64,000 nucleotides of DNA from Tigriopus japonicus (GCA_010645155.1 CM021322.1:6987124-7051123); one strand, 5' to 3'; positions 11,879 to 22,737 are shown, numbered from the stretch's first letter. A program made the numbers and translations. Notes: a model not told the origin generated them from the sequence alone.

Positions 11879-12102
11879 CAACGGTTGGCAAATACTTTTA
11901 GGTCAAGGTCCTACAAATTTGACTACATGTTGTCAGGGGCCCACCAAACGGAAGTTGGTAGGTCCAGGGGCCCACAGATTAATGATTTAAGAGCTTTCAG
12001 TCCACAAGCATAGACCTCTGAATGGTTTGTCGGTCCACCATTTTGGACTTTCACCATAACTCCTGGAGCTACCAACGTCGACCACTCTTGCGCTGTCCCT
12101 TG
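11879..12102. mobile_element. hAT-like MITE, GGGCCCACC family, copy 2
   Basis: Begins caacggttggcaaata, then gtcctacaaatttgactacatg and two GGGGCCCAC words in the same order as the element at 4175-4422 (aaatttgattacatgag there). The right end is decayed and set near 12102 by comparison. No coding capacity. Confidence 0.5.
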
Positions 12103-13011
12103 CTCTGGGGTGTGTTCCTCTTAACAGGACTTATTTAAAGTATTGTCAGAAAGTTCATGATCATTTTGTGACATCTAAAGCCTTTATACAGCCTTAAGTG
12201 ACATCTACCTTTGTTTCACAAAAGTGACCATTAGCAAAAGAAAAAATGACCCAAATTTTGTCACTCAATTCCAACTTTGGTTGGTTAAATGTGCTGGTAT
12301 TCATATTTTGTCCGCTCAACAGTGAGCTACTGGTGACATTTTTACGGGTACACTATCTCTAGTACTTAATAGATCTCATTGACCTAAACAAACCAACGCC
12401 CAAGAATGATACTGCAATCTGGAAATAATGAGAATGGTTCCAAAATTCAAGACGAGCCTTAAAACAAAACAAACATACAAACGAGGAATAATATCAAGTT
12501 CAAACTTTCAAATCTATATTTTTGGATTTCAATTTTATCAATGACGTCCATTGCCAAAAGGGTCAGAAAATGTTAAAATGGAAGTCATCAACGAACGGTA
12601 GTACTCGTGCCCTAGAACTCTAGATAGCACGTGATCATGTTGGGAACACTGACTTTTCTCAGAGAAAATACCTAGCAACGCTTGATCTCTCTTCAGAACA
12701 CATGACACAACAATAAATGGCAATACAGTAAATTCAGAGGCAGTGAACATTTTCAGCCTCAGTAAATGAGAAAAGCGGTTGAAAAGTGGCAGTAGGGCAA
12801 AAAAATTCGGTTTTCTTATGGGGTTTATTTTGCAACTGGCAGGGTACATTTTGCAAATGGCAGAATTTCCAACATCTTTTGTCAGTGCCGGCTTGAAACC
12901 CTTTGGCAACGCTGACAAGACAAGCCTTCGTGTTTCTCATTGGAGCATTGTGTTATCCCATCCCGGTGCAAAATTTTCCACACATCTCTTCACACTCCAT
13001 ACTCAAGCACC
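12103..13011. other. Intergenic region upstream of the TIGAR-like gene
   Basis: No gene recognised. The last few hundred bases presumably hold the promoter and 5' UTR of the gene starting at 13012. No clear TATA box was identified. Confidence 0.4.
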
Positions 13012-14018
13012 ATGACCGTTGAATTGTACATCGTTCGTCAGTAAGATTGCTCAACGAAATCTCTCTCTCTCTCTCTTATTGCTATATTTACTCTTCGTAA
13101 CTTAGCGGGCAAACCGAAGGCAACCGATCTCGCATCCTCCAAGGATCCTCTGATATTCCTCTGAACGATGAAGGTCGTGAGCAGGCCCAAAAGGCTTCCC
13201 AAGTGCTCAAGGATGTCCCATTCACGGCCGTGTTCTCGTCGGATCTGTGTCGAGCCTATGAGACGGCGGAAATCCTCCTCAAAGGCCACACCACGTGTCA
13301 GATCCCTATCACTCAATGGCCTTGTGTCCGCGAACGGTGTTTTGGCGTCATGGAGGGCAAGCCCATCCAGGAATATTATGATGCCTCGGCTCGGGCCAAT
13401 GAGAAGCATTTCAATTATGTGCCGGAAAATGGCGAATCGCATAAGGCCGTCGAGGAACGAGCCCGTGGATTCATGGAGGTGGGTGCAACCAAATGGGTTT
13501 AAATGGGGGAAAAGATTGATGGACTTTGCTGATCAATGATCATACGGAGATAATCCTGAAGCATGGCAACGAAGCAAAGTATATGTTTTCAGTATGTTTA
13601 GCTCACGTTTGGGTATTTCCGCTGTACTCTTCGATTTTGAATCGGATTTCTACGTGGACTGAGGGCAAAAGAGGTTTATCTGAAACACTTGCAAGTCATT
13701 ATTCATGATGAGTTTTCTTGGTTTTAGAAATTATGTGCCACTGACGTGGTGGGTGAATCCTCGGGTAGTGTTGATCATCCCGTGATTTTGGTGACGACAC
13801 ACGGAGGATTCCTCAAAGGGTTGATGACCGTGTTGGTGGAAAGGATGGGCTGCAATCTCTCCGAATCGTCGAATAAGGCCTATTCGAGCATCTGCCAGAA
13901 TACCGGTATCACTCGGGTGATTTTTAACTTGGATGAAAACAAGAAACCGGTGAACATGAAGTGCACTCGCCTTTATGACGCTTCTCATTTAGAGGAGGGA
14001 GCTTTTCAATTTCATTGA
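13012..14018 (+). CDS. TIGAR: TIGAR-like histidine phosphatase (fructose-2,6-bisphosphatase type)
   Basis: Three exons, 13012-13040, 13106-13478 and 13728-14018, join to 230 residues. All introns are GT-AG (donor CA|GTAAG, acceptor cttag; GAG|GTGGGT, acceptor tttag). The catalytic RHGQTEGN signature spans the first intron, with His10 as the phosphohistidine. VFSSDLCRA follows, then VRERCFGVMEGKP with the likely acid at about Glu85, and VTTHGGF with the second His at about 159. The C-terminal QNTGITRVIFNLDE matches the TIGAR-style ending PNTG. The family removes phosphate from fructose-2,6-bisphosphate and related sugars or 2,3-bisphosphoglycerate, lowering glycolysis in favour of NADPH production. 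It is shorter than human TIGAR (270) because the insert before the second His is absent. A (CT)n tract fills intron 1. The ATG is in good context (caccATGA). Confidence 0.88.
13055..13078. repeat. (CT)n microsatellite in the TIGAR intron 1
   Basis: A run of CT dinucleotides lies within the 65 bp first intron and lengthens its pyrimidine-rich region before the acceptor. Confidence 0.8.
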
Positions 14019-14580
14019 CATTGTGAATGATAGTGCTTATATCAATATGAAATCTATGATTTTAGAGGATATTTATCATCAGTATGGCTCAATATGGCTA
14101 TTGTTTCCTCTATTGGAAATCTTAGAACTAGCACTTCTCTGTTGTGAATTAAGTGAATTAACAATCCTCTACCCAATATTCTTTGGGGTTTTTAGTTGAA
14201 ATTTTGCAACTTACGTAATCTTATTTATCTCAAGAAGTATGAGGGAAAATCCCAATCAAAGAAGCCAGTATGTTGGCATGCGAACATGAAGTCATAAGGT
14301 TTTCAAGAATAGAAAAATATCAAATAGCTAAGGAAGAAAAATGTAGTTTTTTTGACTCGAAATGTAAATTATTGTTGTCAACACGTGTACAATCGCACAA
14401 TCGGTTTTCAAATTAAAGTCTACTTTGTAAAAAGGAACCAGTTCTTTGCAATGCAATTGCTTTTTACAAAAAGGAATTCAGGAGTAACGAATTTCTCCTT
14501 TTGAGTGAAGGACAGGTACTTGAATTTGTTTCTTTTTATTTTTGAGGAACGGCTAAAGTATTGGGGGAAAACTTGTCAGA
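14019..14580. other. Intergenic between convergent genes
   Basis: AT-rich 3' flank between the TIGAR-like gene and the minus-strand PAN gene. An imperfect inverted pair (ttgtaaaaaggaa and ttttacaaaaagg near 14427-14475) is the only local structure noticed. Confidence 0.4.
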
Positions 14581-14586
14581 TTTATT
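14581..14586 (-). terminator. Polyadenylation signal AATAAA, minus-strand PAN gene
   Basis: AATAAA on the minus strand begins two bases after the TGA stop, so the 3' UTR would be extremely short if this signal is used. Confidence 0.55.
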
Positions 14587-14588
14587 GA

Positions 14589-15261
14589 TCAAAAATTTTC
14601 ACAACGAGGTCCTGGACAGCAACGAGGACCCGCTATAGCGCCACTCATTGCCTTTGAGTATTGCTTTGATGATTTCAAGTAACAGCGGTGACGATAATTT
14701 GGCGCCAGAACTGCCTCGGTAAGGTAGGCAAAATATTGGCAACTTGAGTCATTTTGGCAAATCAGTTGACAATGCCAAGGTGATTCAACATTAGTCCGCT
14801 CACCAATGGTATTTTGTGGAATATCCATATCCATTTGAAAACAATCTAAAAGAAGAAACGCAAGGTGAGCTACAAATCCTCACGTGCTTGAGACTACTGT
14901 TTGGATTCAATCTGCGGAATCTTTTAGGGCTGCAATCCAATTCGATGAACCATTCCAACTTTTATGTAATAAAAAACCTTTTGTTTAATCATAATGGCAG
15001 CCCTAGTATACTTAGGGCTTTTTTGGAGATTATCAATGGACAAATGCACTTTTATACATAGAAAATGACAAATGTCCAGTCCAGTTTTTTGAGATTGATC
15101 AGATTGAAAACCAAATTGAACTCTACTTTTCCTTTACCAGTACTGTAGAGCTTGCCAGTAGGACGAACATATTTGGGTCCCACAGTTGTTCCTCGGATAA
15201 CGAATGAGTCAATCTGAACTAATAAAATCCATCCGATTAACACCAACATCGAGGATCTCAT
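14589..15261 (-). CDS. Short secreted single-PAN/Apple-domain protein
   Basis: Two exons on the minus strand, 15261-15138 and 14845-14589, give 126 residues. The first exon starts MRSSMLVLIGWILLVQIDS, a typical cleaved signal peptide, and ends at a phase-1 donor (ACTG|GTAAAG). The acceptor is cttcttttag, and the codon completed across the junction is Asp. The second exon is a PAN domain: DCFQMDMDIPQNTIGE, WHCQLICQNDSSCQYFAYL, RCYLKSSKQ and IAGPRCC. A further ATG upstream at 15351 would add 30 residues before the signal peptide and is less likely. The phase-1 signal-exon layout agrees with the missing first exons of the two plus-strand PAN genes at 5.1 and 9.4 kb, so all three probably form a diverged cluster. 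AATAAA follows the stop immediately. Confidence 0.82.
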
Positions 15262-15628
15262 TCTTCCTGTTTTCTTTCCAGTTCCGTCAAAGGATAGCAC
15301 ACGTAGTTCTACTTGCCTTGGAGGAATAAAGAATACTGATTGGATTCGCAAGGCTTGTGCTTAAAAAGGAAATTATAATTATGCTTTCACGTTGGTTGAC
15401 ATTGCCAAAAAACTAGAATGGCTCGGAAAACTAGTTAAGGAAGTTAAGGAAAACGAGTGTCGGGGTAAAATTTTATGCATGGCAGACTCACTCCTTCAAC
15501 CTACCCATACATAAATTACCAGAAAACGGTTAGTTCGTTAATTTTACGAAGAGTTTCCTGAAACTTAAAAACACAACTTTTAAATCAGACATTAAATTAA
15601 AGAAATCTATTCTAATCAATCTGGGGGG

Positions 15629-16258
15629 ATGCAGGGGGAGGTTTGAGTGATCTCTTCAAAAATCTTATCGCGGGCGGATGAAAGAAGAGAAAAGGCTTGT
15701 TTGGCAACAGTGGGTGGCTCGTAAGAATTTGGGCAGTTTAAGGGTTTTCGCTATTTACAGACCGCCCTTGCGAATTAGATGCCATGAAAAATGTCGAATT
15801 GCAAGTTTGAACACCTTTGGATTTTGGAAAAAATGCACACTTTATTTGCTCGTTCTTGCACGAGAAAATTCTCAACTAAAGGCCACTTTTTTTGGGTAAG
15901 TACAAGTGTAAGTGATGTTATAAGCACTGATTTGTATTGTAAAGCTCCAAAACCATCATGGTATCAAACAAAATGCCGTTTTTTGTACGTGTTTCTCTTC
16001 AATATCAAAGGTCTTTTTTAAGTGATTGCCACTTTTTAATCAATAGAATAATTTTGCAAATTCTTACAAAACCGAGAGTCAAAATGTCCAAACTGGCAAT
16101 TCGACATTTTTTGTAGCATCTAAGTCATAAGGGTGGTCTGTAAAACGCAAAAACCCTTGCACTGACCAAAATCTTACATTGACGAACAAGCCTTTTCTCT
16201 TTTTTCATCCGCCCGCGATAAGATTTTGGAAGAGATCACTTAAACCTCCCCCTGCATG
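15629..16258. repeat. Foldback element with about 180 bp inverted arms
   Basis: The left arm (about 15629-15825) and the reverse complement of the right arm (about 16078-16258) share atgcagggggaggttt, tcttatcgcgggcggatgaa, agagaaaaggcttgtt, tttacagacc and aaaaatgtcgaattg in order. A loop of about 250 bp separates them. No transposase. The outer boundary and duplication are unclear on the left. A separate hAT MITE sits just beyond the right arm. Confidence 0.8.
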
Positions 16259-16268
16259 CCTCAATGAG

Positions 16269-16735
16269 CAGGGTGGGCATTTGATTTTTGGACATTTTGT
16301 CCACCCCTGTCCAAAAGGTGTCCAAAGGTGTCCAAAAATAGGAGTGTCCAAAAGTGTCCAAAAATAGTAATTCGAAAAATAATGGTTAAAAACATTTTTA
16401 GAATAACATTCTACAAACTTTCTCTCCAAAATAAACGTCACTTGACGAAATTTAAGCAAGAATAAGTCAATTCAGCATAAGAAACTTACACTTAATACAT
16501 TAAATGAGCCAATAACTTGAAGGCCAAACTGGACATTTGAACTTTCCACTCTTTTCATTTGACCACCGAGCATCGTCCAAAATGTGGGAAAGAATGATCG
16601 ACTGAAGAAATGAACGAACAAACGAATGTGAGACTGGGACTACTAATAACACGCTCACACCACACTTCATGCTAAACATAGTATGCGAGTACATTTTAAA
16701 GCTAATGCTCTCGATATCGAAAAATGCCCACCCTG
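16269..16735. mobile_element. hAT-type MITE with perfect 8 bp target duplication
   Basis: The ends are cagggtgggcattt and aaatgcccaccctg, perfect 14 bp inverted repeats. The direct repeat TCAATGAG flanks both sides (16261-16268 and 16736-16743), as expected of hAT transposition. The 467 bp body begins with a cluster of gtgtccaaa words (about 16290-16370) and encodes no transposase. The sharp duplication suggests a fairly recent insertion next to the foldback at 15629-16258. Confidence 0.9.
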
Positions 16736-16743
16736 TCAATGAG

Positions 16744-18061
16744 GCATAAGTACAGAGGCGAACAGAAGTACACAGTCAGCAGTGTCAATGAAAGAATATC
16801 TTAACTTGAGCCATACACAATACCATCTCAATGCTTTGCTCATCTTTTCTATATAATAATCTTTATTGCGAGTTTGATTACTCATTGGATACATTTTTAT
16901 AAACAATTATCCTGGTTGACATTAAACAAGTACATTTTTCAATACTTGAGGGTCATTTAGGGTTTTCCGCAGCGCCTCATATTTTCTATGAGACCACTAT
17001 TGGTGAAATTCTAGCGCGAAAGCAAAGCGAAGAACACAAGAAAGAAAGGTCTCTTTTGTTTTACTGTTGGGCCGGATTTGAAGCGAAGAGCTTGTCATCT
17101 TGCTCATTTCTTTCTATTTTGACAAGTGCTAGAATTTTGTACAAACCAGTCAAATGACGACATTAAAAGTAAACAAAAAAAATCATTGATCTTTTTCAAC
17201 TTTTCTCGACTCAGGTTTCAAAACGCTGGACAAATCCTTGTTGCTGCACCAAATACATATTTTTTTTTTAGTCCAGGGAACGATTTTTAAGACTTTCGCG
17301 GATATGGGAATGAGTTGGTTGAAACAAATCAGGTGCCCTAAAAGTGTTGCCTAAAATGCCTGTTCCTGTTTTTGATCTAGTGAGATATTGGAATGAGTTT
17401 CTGTTCCTCCTGACACTAATGCATTCTTAAAACCGAAAGAAAAGCACATTTCCGGGTGAGTGTTAGCACGAAATCAATTTCAAGATATCAGTTCTCTAAA
17501 TATATGTTTACAACGTTGTACTTTTACAAGTTGTCAAGAATACACCTATTAAATTGGCTTCAAGAAGAAGTAATGACGAGATGTTTTCAGTCATGCACTA
17601 ACAGAATGCGAAAGATTAAAAGATGAAGATGTAGTTTAATAAAGCAAATAATTGAAGTTCTTTTTCATCAGAGAAATGGGGTCATTTTTTCCAAGGCAAA
17701 GAACGAGAGCGAGATGGAAAAAGTATTTTTCTTTATTTTAAAAGTATTTTGCTCTTCCTTCGCAATTTGAGCAAAAAAACAGTATTTTTTGACCAAGATA
17801 GTAGATGATGTTAACATTTAAACAATGGACAGTATTATAGCGTCTAAAAATCTTTCAAAGGATATTTGCCAACCATTTTTTAAAATTACTTAGAAAATAA
17901 AAAAACGAAAGAACAAACAAACGCACTATCGAGTAGCAGAAAAATGCAGATTTGAGGCGGACATAAATTTGTTGTTTCTAGACTTAAGTGCTCCTACATC
18001 ATTGAGTCGCAAACATGCACAATAAAAGCTTGCCACTAGAACAGGCCTCATAATTCTGACT
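16744..18061. other. AT-rich intergenic, no gene seen
   Basis: No supported coding region or RNA gene. It is the 3' flank of the minus-strand gene ending at 18063. Confidence 0.45.
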
Positions 18062-18067
18062 TTTATT
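18062..18067 (-). terminator. AATAAA overlapping the stop codon of the membrane-protein gene
   Basis: On the minus strand the gene ends GAA TAA AAG, so the stop codon is embedded in AATAAA. No other AATAAA is seen on this strand until about 17.73 kb. Confidence 0.45.
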
Positions 18068-18836
18068 CCCCCGGGTCCTTCTCCACTCCGAAATCTTGGT
18101 CAATATTGGTAATTAATTTTTGAACGGATTGAAAAACCTCCTCGTAGGCACTGTCACTCTCCGATGCCCTGGAACGTTCCATTTCAATGGCCGAATCCGA
18201 GTAGCTCAAATTCACCTCGACTTGCTCGAGGCCCTCAGGGGATGAGCTCGAGTACTGATACCGTGCATGCCTTAAAGGCAGTGTGTCTGAGTATCTTCGC
18301 AAAGTCTCCGAAAATCTCCTGTAGTCTCGAGCATTCTTCCAAGGTCCATGGAGACTATGGGCGATGCTCCCATAATGGAAAAGATGATCTGTATTTTGGG
18401 GTTGAACCTGCTCAATGGTCACACGCGAAGAAGTTGAAGGGCTCCCGCATAACTGATAGGATTCATTGGACAAGTGGTCTTCTTGCCAAAACTCCATGGG
18501 CGAATCGCATATTGGGTAAGGTTCGGGAGCAGATTTGGATTGGGAACTCTTCGATTTGTACACAAAGATCAGAACGATGAGCCAAACGATTGATGCCACC
18601 AACCAATACAACAGAAGCCATGTTTTTGGATGAGCGTGATCGGCGTTCATGGACCAGATCCATGGACAAAACACGTACCAGTACAAAGGGAATAGGAGGT
18701 AGAATATCAGGGGAACCGTGACCACCAGAAGCACATGTGGATTAAGTAAGGCGTCGTAGTCGATGGATTGCAAGGAGGCCCAGAGTTTGCTGAACCACAC
18801 TTTCATGACGCCTTTGAATCTGGCTAAGTTGAACAT
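18063..18836 (-). CDS. Unrecognised two-span membrane protein with serine-rich tail
   Basis: A single-exon frame of 257 residues. Two hydrophobic segments lie at about 34-57 (rich in Val, Leu, Phe, Tyr, Trp) and 72-93, joined by a short polar loop SMNADHAHPKT. The first 33 residues are amphipathic with KVWFSKLWASL. From about 95 the chain is hydrophilic and rich in Ser, Glu and Tyr, with possible tyrosine motifs, and ends DFGVEKDPGE. I recognise no family. Coding character is supported by length, even codon use, a hydropathy pattern unlike random sequence, and a position in line with the minus-strand gene mRpS18A 375 bp upstream. The stop overlaps a polyadenylation signal. An upstream non-coding exon is possible because gatgcag|GTAC precedes the ATG. 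Confidence 0.7.
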   Translation of the reverse strand: MFNLARFKGVMKVWFSKLWASLQSIDYDALLNPHVLLVVTVPLIFYLLFPLYWYVFCPWIWSMNADHAHPKTWLLLYWLVASIVWLIVLIFVYKSKSSQSKSAPEPYPICDSPMEFWQEDHLSNESYQLCGSPSTSSRVTIEQVQPQNTDHLFHYGSIAHSLHGPWKNARDYRRFSETLRRYSDTLPLRHARYQYSSSSPEGLEQVEVNLSYSDSAIEMERSRASESDSAYEEVFQSVQKLITNIDQDFGVEKDPGE

Positions 18837-19179
18837 GTACCTGCATCGAGTACCAGCATTGTGAAGAGAAAGAGATTCAACCAGGGAATGACAAACTACC
18901 CTGATATTGGTGGCCTTGTTGATCTAGATTTCAACCAAATTCTCGTCAAGCCATTGGATTGTAATTTTCACCACGTACATGTATCTTAATTAATATTGTC
19001 AAGAAACCAACATTCACCAATAAACTCGGTAACTTTATCACTCCAAACATTCCAACACGTAACCTATGTTTGATTTTGTGACGAAAAGATTTGACAAAAA
19101 TTTCAGAGAAGATCAGAGTCCTTGGTAAGGCCTTGTGAAGGTAGTATTCGGGACATGATTTTTTGTGGTTAGTATGAGT

Positions 19180-19185
19180 TTTATT
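19180..19185 (-). terminator. Polyadenylation signal AATAAA of mRpS18A
   Basis: AATAAA on the minus strand 25 bases after the TAA stop. Confidence 0.65.
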
Positions 19186-19210
19186 AAGTTTTAATTTAGG
19201 ATGACAATCT

Positions 19211-21004
19211 TTAGCTTTTGAACGACCTTGCTTTGGAGCGCTTTTCGTTTTCTAACCATTGAGTGTCAATAGTCTTCTCATCCCAATAGGAATTGAGCCT
19301 TTCCCACGGTCTTTCTTGTTTTCTGTCCCAATAGATATCTTGTTCATGTGGCATCAGGCCGGCTTTTTGGGCCATTTTGATGAGTTTTTCCATTCGTTTG
19401 TGCTGCCGAGCGCATAATCCAGTCACCTCACGCTCAATAATTGTCCCCGTTTTTGACATAAACTGGTGCAAGATCAAGACATCTGCAAAGATTAAATAGC
19501 ATCCAAGAATTAAATCTACCAAACATATATCTTCCAACAAAATTATATTTAGAGGAAATCCCAAGAAAACATTCAAGAACAAGCAAGATATGGAAACATC
19601 GTGGTTATTTTTGGGAGAAATTGAAGGTCTTGAAAGGTTGCGTTTTCTCCAACTGCCTTGAATTTTTTTTTTTCTATCTTTTGAAATCTCGTGTTTCTTT
19701 TTTGATATTCTTTTTTGAAGATACATATTATTAAAGGTTTTTTCGAAAGGGAAGAGTTTTCTTCCCTTAAAGCGGGGAGGAAAAATCTCCTGAGAAAACA
19801 TTTAATATTCTTCAAGTGTTTCTTGTACATTGCAATCAATTGTTTACAAATACCTCTGAATTTTTCAAAGGATTTCAGTATCATTTCTTGAAAGCCAAAT
19901 TTAGAAAACCTAAAATTCCAAAATGCAGGTTAACTCTTTTAGAATTTTTCGAAAATATTCTCATATAACAGTACACGGCTTGTCCTAACTAATTGTGTCG
20001 ATGTCGTTTTCCATTATTGGAGTAACCTTATTCGTCACAGGTCTCAATCGAATGAATTTTTCTGTTTACTCCACTCTTGAAAGGAGGGCATTCTAATCCA
20101 CTTTCCGTACCAATAAGAATTCATTAAGGGCCAAACTGATCGATGTACGTGTGTCTGTGCTACAACTGCAGTGGGAAGATTCGAGGTCATCGTGATGACC
20201 ATAGGTATAGAGTATGAAAATTGAGCTCTTGTATGTCAACGTAGGCTATCTGATTTTTTTTGGATTGTGGGTGCTTGGTCGGAGGTTTGATCCTCGCCTG
20301 GCCAGCGAAGCCAGCCATCACATCATTCAGAGTTCCCGATAGGCAACCTCTTGCCCGGTATCGGATTGGTTCTGCGTCTGTGGGTGAGGAATGGCGTCAA
20401 AAGTTTCCCTGAGAGAGGTCGGGGAAGAGAATCGAACCTGAGACGTCTCTCACTACAGGAAGCTGCCCTACCACGACACCACGTCTCCTCCCTTTATTGT
20501 ATATTGTAACGATGTAAAAACAGTTTTGGTTAAATGAATAGTAAGTGAGATATGATCCAAAAACCGAGTCTCAATTCAAAAGAGCCACACATTATGAATT
20601 CAGTACGTATATCACGTCTTATCTTGCTATTTGAATAAACTTCTTCAGAAGCAAAAAAAATAAGGTATCTTAATTTGGACGTTTAGGTAAATGCGGGTTC
20701 TATCTAATTCTTCGTTCTCACCGGTGTATTTGATTTCGTGAACAAACTCCAACTTGCACAGAGGATGGCATTTGTCACTGCATCCATGGGCGGGTGTGGG
20801 AACTTGGACCAAGTAGGGTTCACGCCCAGAAGGCTGCTCCACGCCTTCGATCACGATAGCTTTCTCCGTTTCCGTAATCTGAATTTCGCGTATCGTCCGC
20901 AAACAGCTCGGACTAAAAAATCGGCAGGGACCTGAGGGCGATGACGAGAGCCATTTGGGCACCAGGATTATGGCACTCTTCCGAGCGATCAAATGGCGGA
21001 GCAT
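19211..21004 (-). CDS. mRpS18A: Mitochondrial small ribosomal subunit protein S18a
   Basis: Two minus-strand exons, 21004-20722 and 19482-19211, give 184 residues. The donor is ACCG|GTGAGA and the acceptor tctttgcag, joined in phase 1 so that Asp is completed at the junction. The joined block KCHPLCKLEFVHEIKYT-D-VLILHQFM, then VTGLCARQHKRMEKLIKMA and KAGLMPHEQ, follows the animal MRPS18A order (CPxC-like pair, KY-x-DVLLLSQF, ITGLCQEEHRK, MAHRAGLLP). The basic N-terminus (MLRHLIARKS, with Arg, Lys and Ser) suits a mitochondrial targeting sequence. The protein is a component of the 28S mitoribosome. The usual CPxC appears here as C-x3-C (Cys79, Cys83) with an extra Cys75. The 1.24 kb intron contains a tRNA-derived SINE. 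Confidence 0.88.
20254..20488 (-). mobile_element. tRNA-derived SINE inside the mRpS18A intron
   Basis: Read on the minus strand it starts ggagacgtggtgtcgtggtag, with a tRNA-like A box (tggtgtcgtggtaggg), and about 40 bases later has a B box, ggttcgattct (20438-20428), the internal RNA polymerase III promoter. A non-tRNA body follows, and the 3' end is an A-rich tail (ccaaaaaaaatc) near 20254. The spacing and the long body argue for a SINE rather than a functional tRNA; no cloverleaf acceptor pairing was found. Confidence 0.7.
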
Positions 21005-22737
21005 GATTTCAAGGGGAAAAGCTTCAAGTTCTTAGTGTTATGCACGCATACTGACGGACATTCACGTTTGTTGACATCGATAATCTGACCAGGGTGGCGA
21101 AAATATGTCTTCAAGTCCAGATATCAAGTGAAAGACGCTCTTTAGCAGTTGGATTTCATGGCCTATCAAATGGGCCGATGTATTTCTGAGTCGGAGATTA
21201 CTTGGTAGGTTTCGTCATAAATGGGATGCTATCATTTCGATTAGGTCAGAGACCGATTGAGGTTTTCGATTGTTTAGTTCAAATCTAGTGAAATGAAACG
21301 GGTTTCAAAAATGGAGTGAAACGCAACCTCTAGATACTGAAGTTATACCGGGTGTTGCCAAAGTGACGAGAGCAAATCTTCAATTCGTGACTGAAACTGT
21401 ATTCCAAGCAAGTGAGCTCTCAGCAACTGTTGAATGTAAGAGTCTCTCTAAATATCTCTTTAAAGTCTTGATATTTTTGTTTACTGAGATTTCTTTCGGT
21501 ATAATGAATCAATTTCAAACCTCATCTTCAATGATCAAAAATTCAAAGCAACAACTCATAAACATCAAAAGTGAGCAACACAAAAACAAGTAACGTTCAA
21601 AAACAATTGAGGGAGGAAAATATTGTTTGTTTTAAGGCAAAACTTAAATTATTTTGATTGGTAGGTATGTTGAATCCATCTCAACCTTCAAATAATTGCT
21701 ATTCAAAAAAGGAACTGGAACTTTGTAATACCAATCCTTTATGGCAAAGGAATTCGTGAGGGACGGATGTCTCATTTTGGGTATAGGAGTGGGAACTGGA
21801 ATTCGTTCCATTTTTCGAGAAATAACAAATGCCTTGACAATAATATGCATTCAAAATTCAATTCAAATATTTTTTGCCTATGTTTTTGTTGAGTGAGTAG
21901 GTTAATTGCATATTTAAGAAAATGCAAACGGTAAGTTTCAGAGGATTAAGGACCAAACAATCTTAATAATTTTGCAACTTTGTCAAAGTGCATTCTTTAT
22001 TGTGCACGTCTGCTTTTGGATTCGCTAGGAAGGACCAAAATTCGGCCAAAATCAGGTCGTGCAAAAAATGAAAATAAACACAAATGTAATTAAAAATTTA
22101 GAAAAAGCAATTGAAAAATGCAAATATCAAATCCATCAAATCCATTAGCAAAATGCATTCATTTTGGCATTATAGGAATTTTGAATGATATTGCTGAAAA
22201 TGATAAATGCCAGGCTGAAAAATAGTGAAAATTCTTAAAACAATATTTTTTTGGAAAAAAATGGGAAAATGCCACCATCTCGTTAGGTTTCTTATTTCTT
22301 AGATTGTGAATCACCATTCAGTAAGCAAAGACTGGTTATGGTGGATTGCCACATCATACCTACCATTTTGATTTAATTTTTTTGCATTTCATCAAATTAT
22401 ATTTCATAAAGGTGCTTTTTGCGAAAAATGGAATTAATAAATGATTTGTAAATGCTAATTTGTTCAGTCTTTTCAAACACGAAAACCCAGAATAAACGGT
22501 TCGCAAGTGTAAAAAAGGAAGGTACAGAAGTTTTTTTTCTGAATCAATGGGCGAAAATTGACGAAAGGAAAAGCGGTTTTTTGATAGCCTTTCTAATTAA
22601 TTACGAATACGTGGCGTAAAAGACTTGCATTTTTCAAAACATTTTTTCCTCAAGAATTTCTAAAACATGTTATCCCTTTCGTGAAAAATGGCTATCCGGT
22701 GGAATTGAGACAGTTACAAAAAATACCGTGTCAGAGA
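21005..22737. other. Intergenic, no gene seen
   Basis: Upstream flank of mRpS18A followed by AT-rich sequence without a recognisable exon, RNA or repeat boundary. Confidence 0.4.

Noticed and set aside
20428..20488. Functional tRNA gene on the minus strand
   Set aside because: A and B boxes present but no complete cloverleaf or acceptor stem; a long non-tRNA body follows, as in a SINE.
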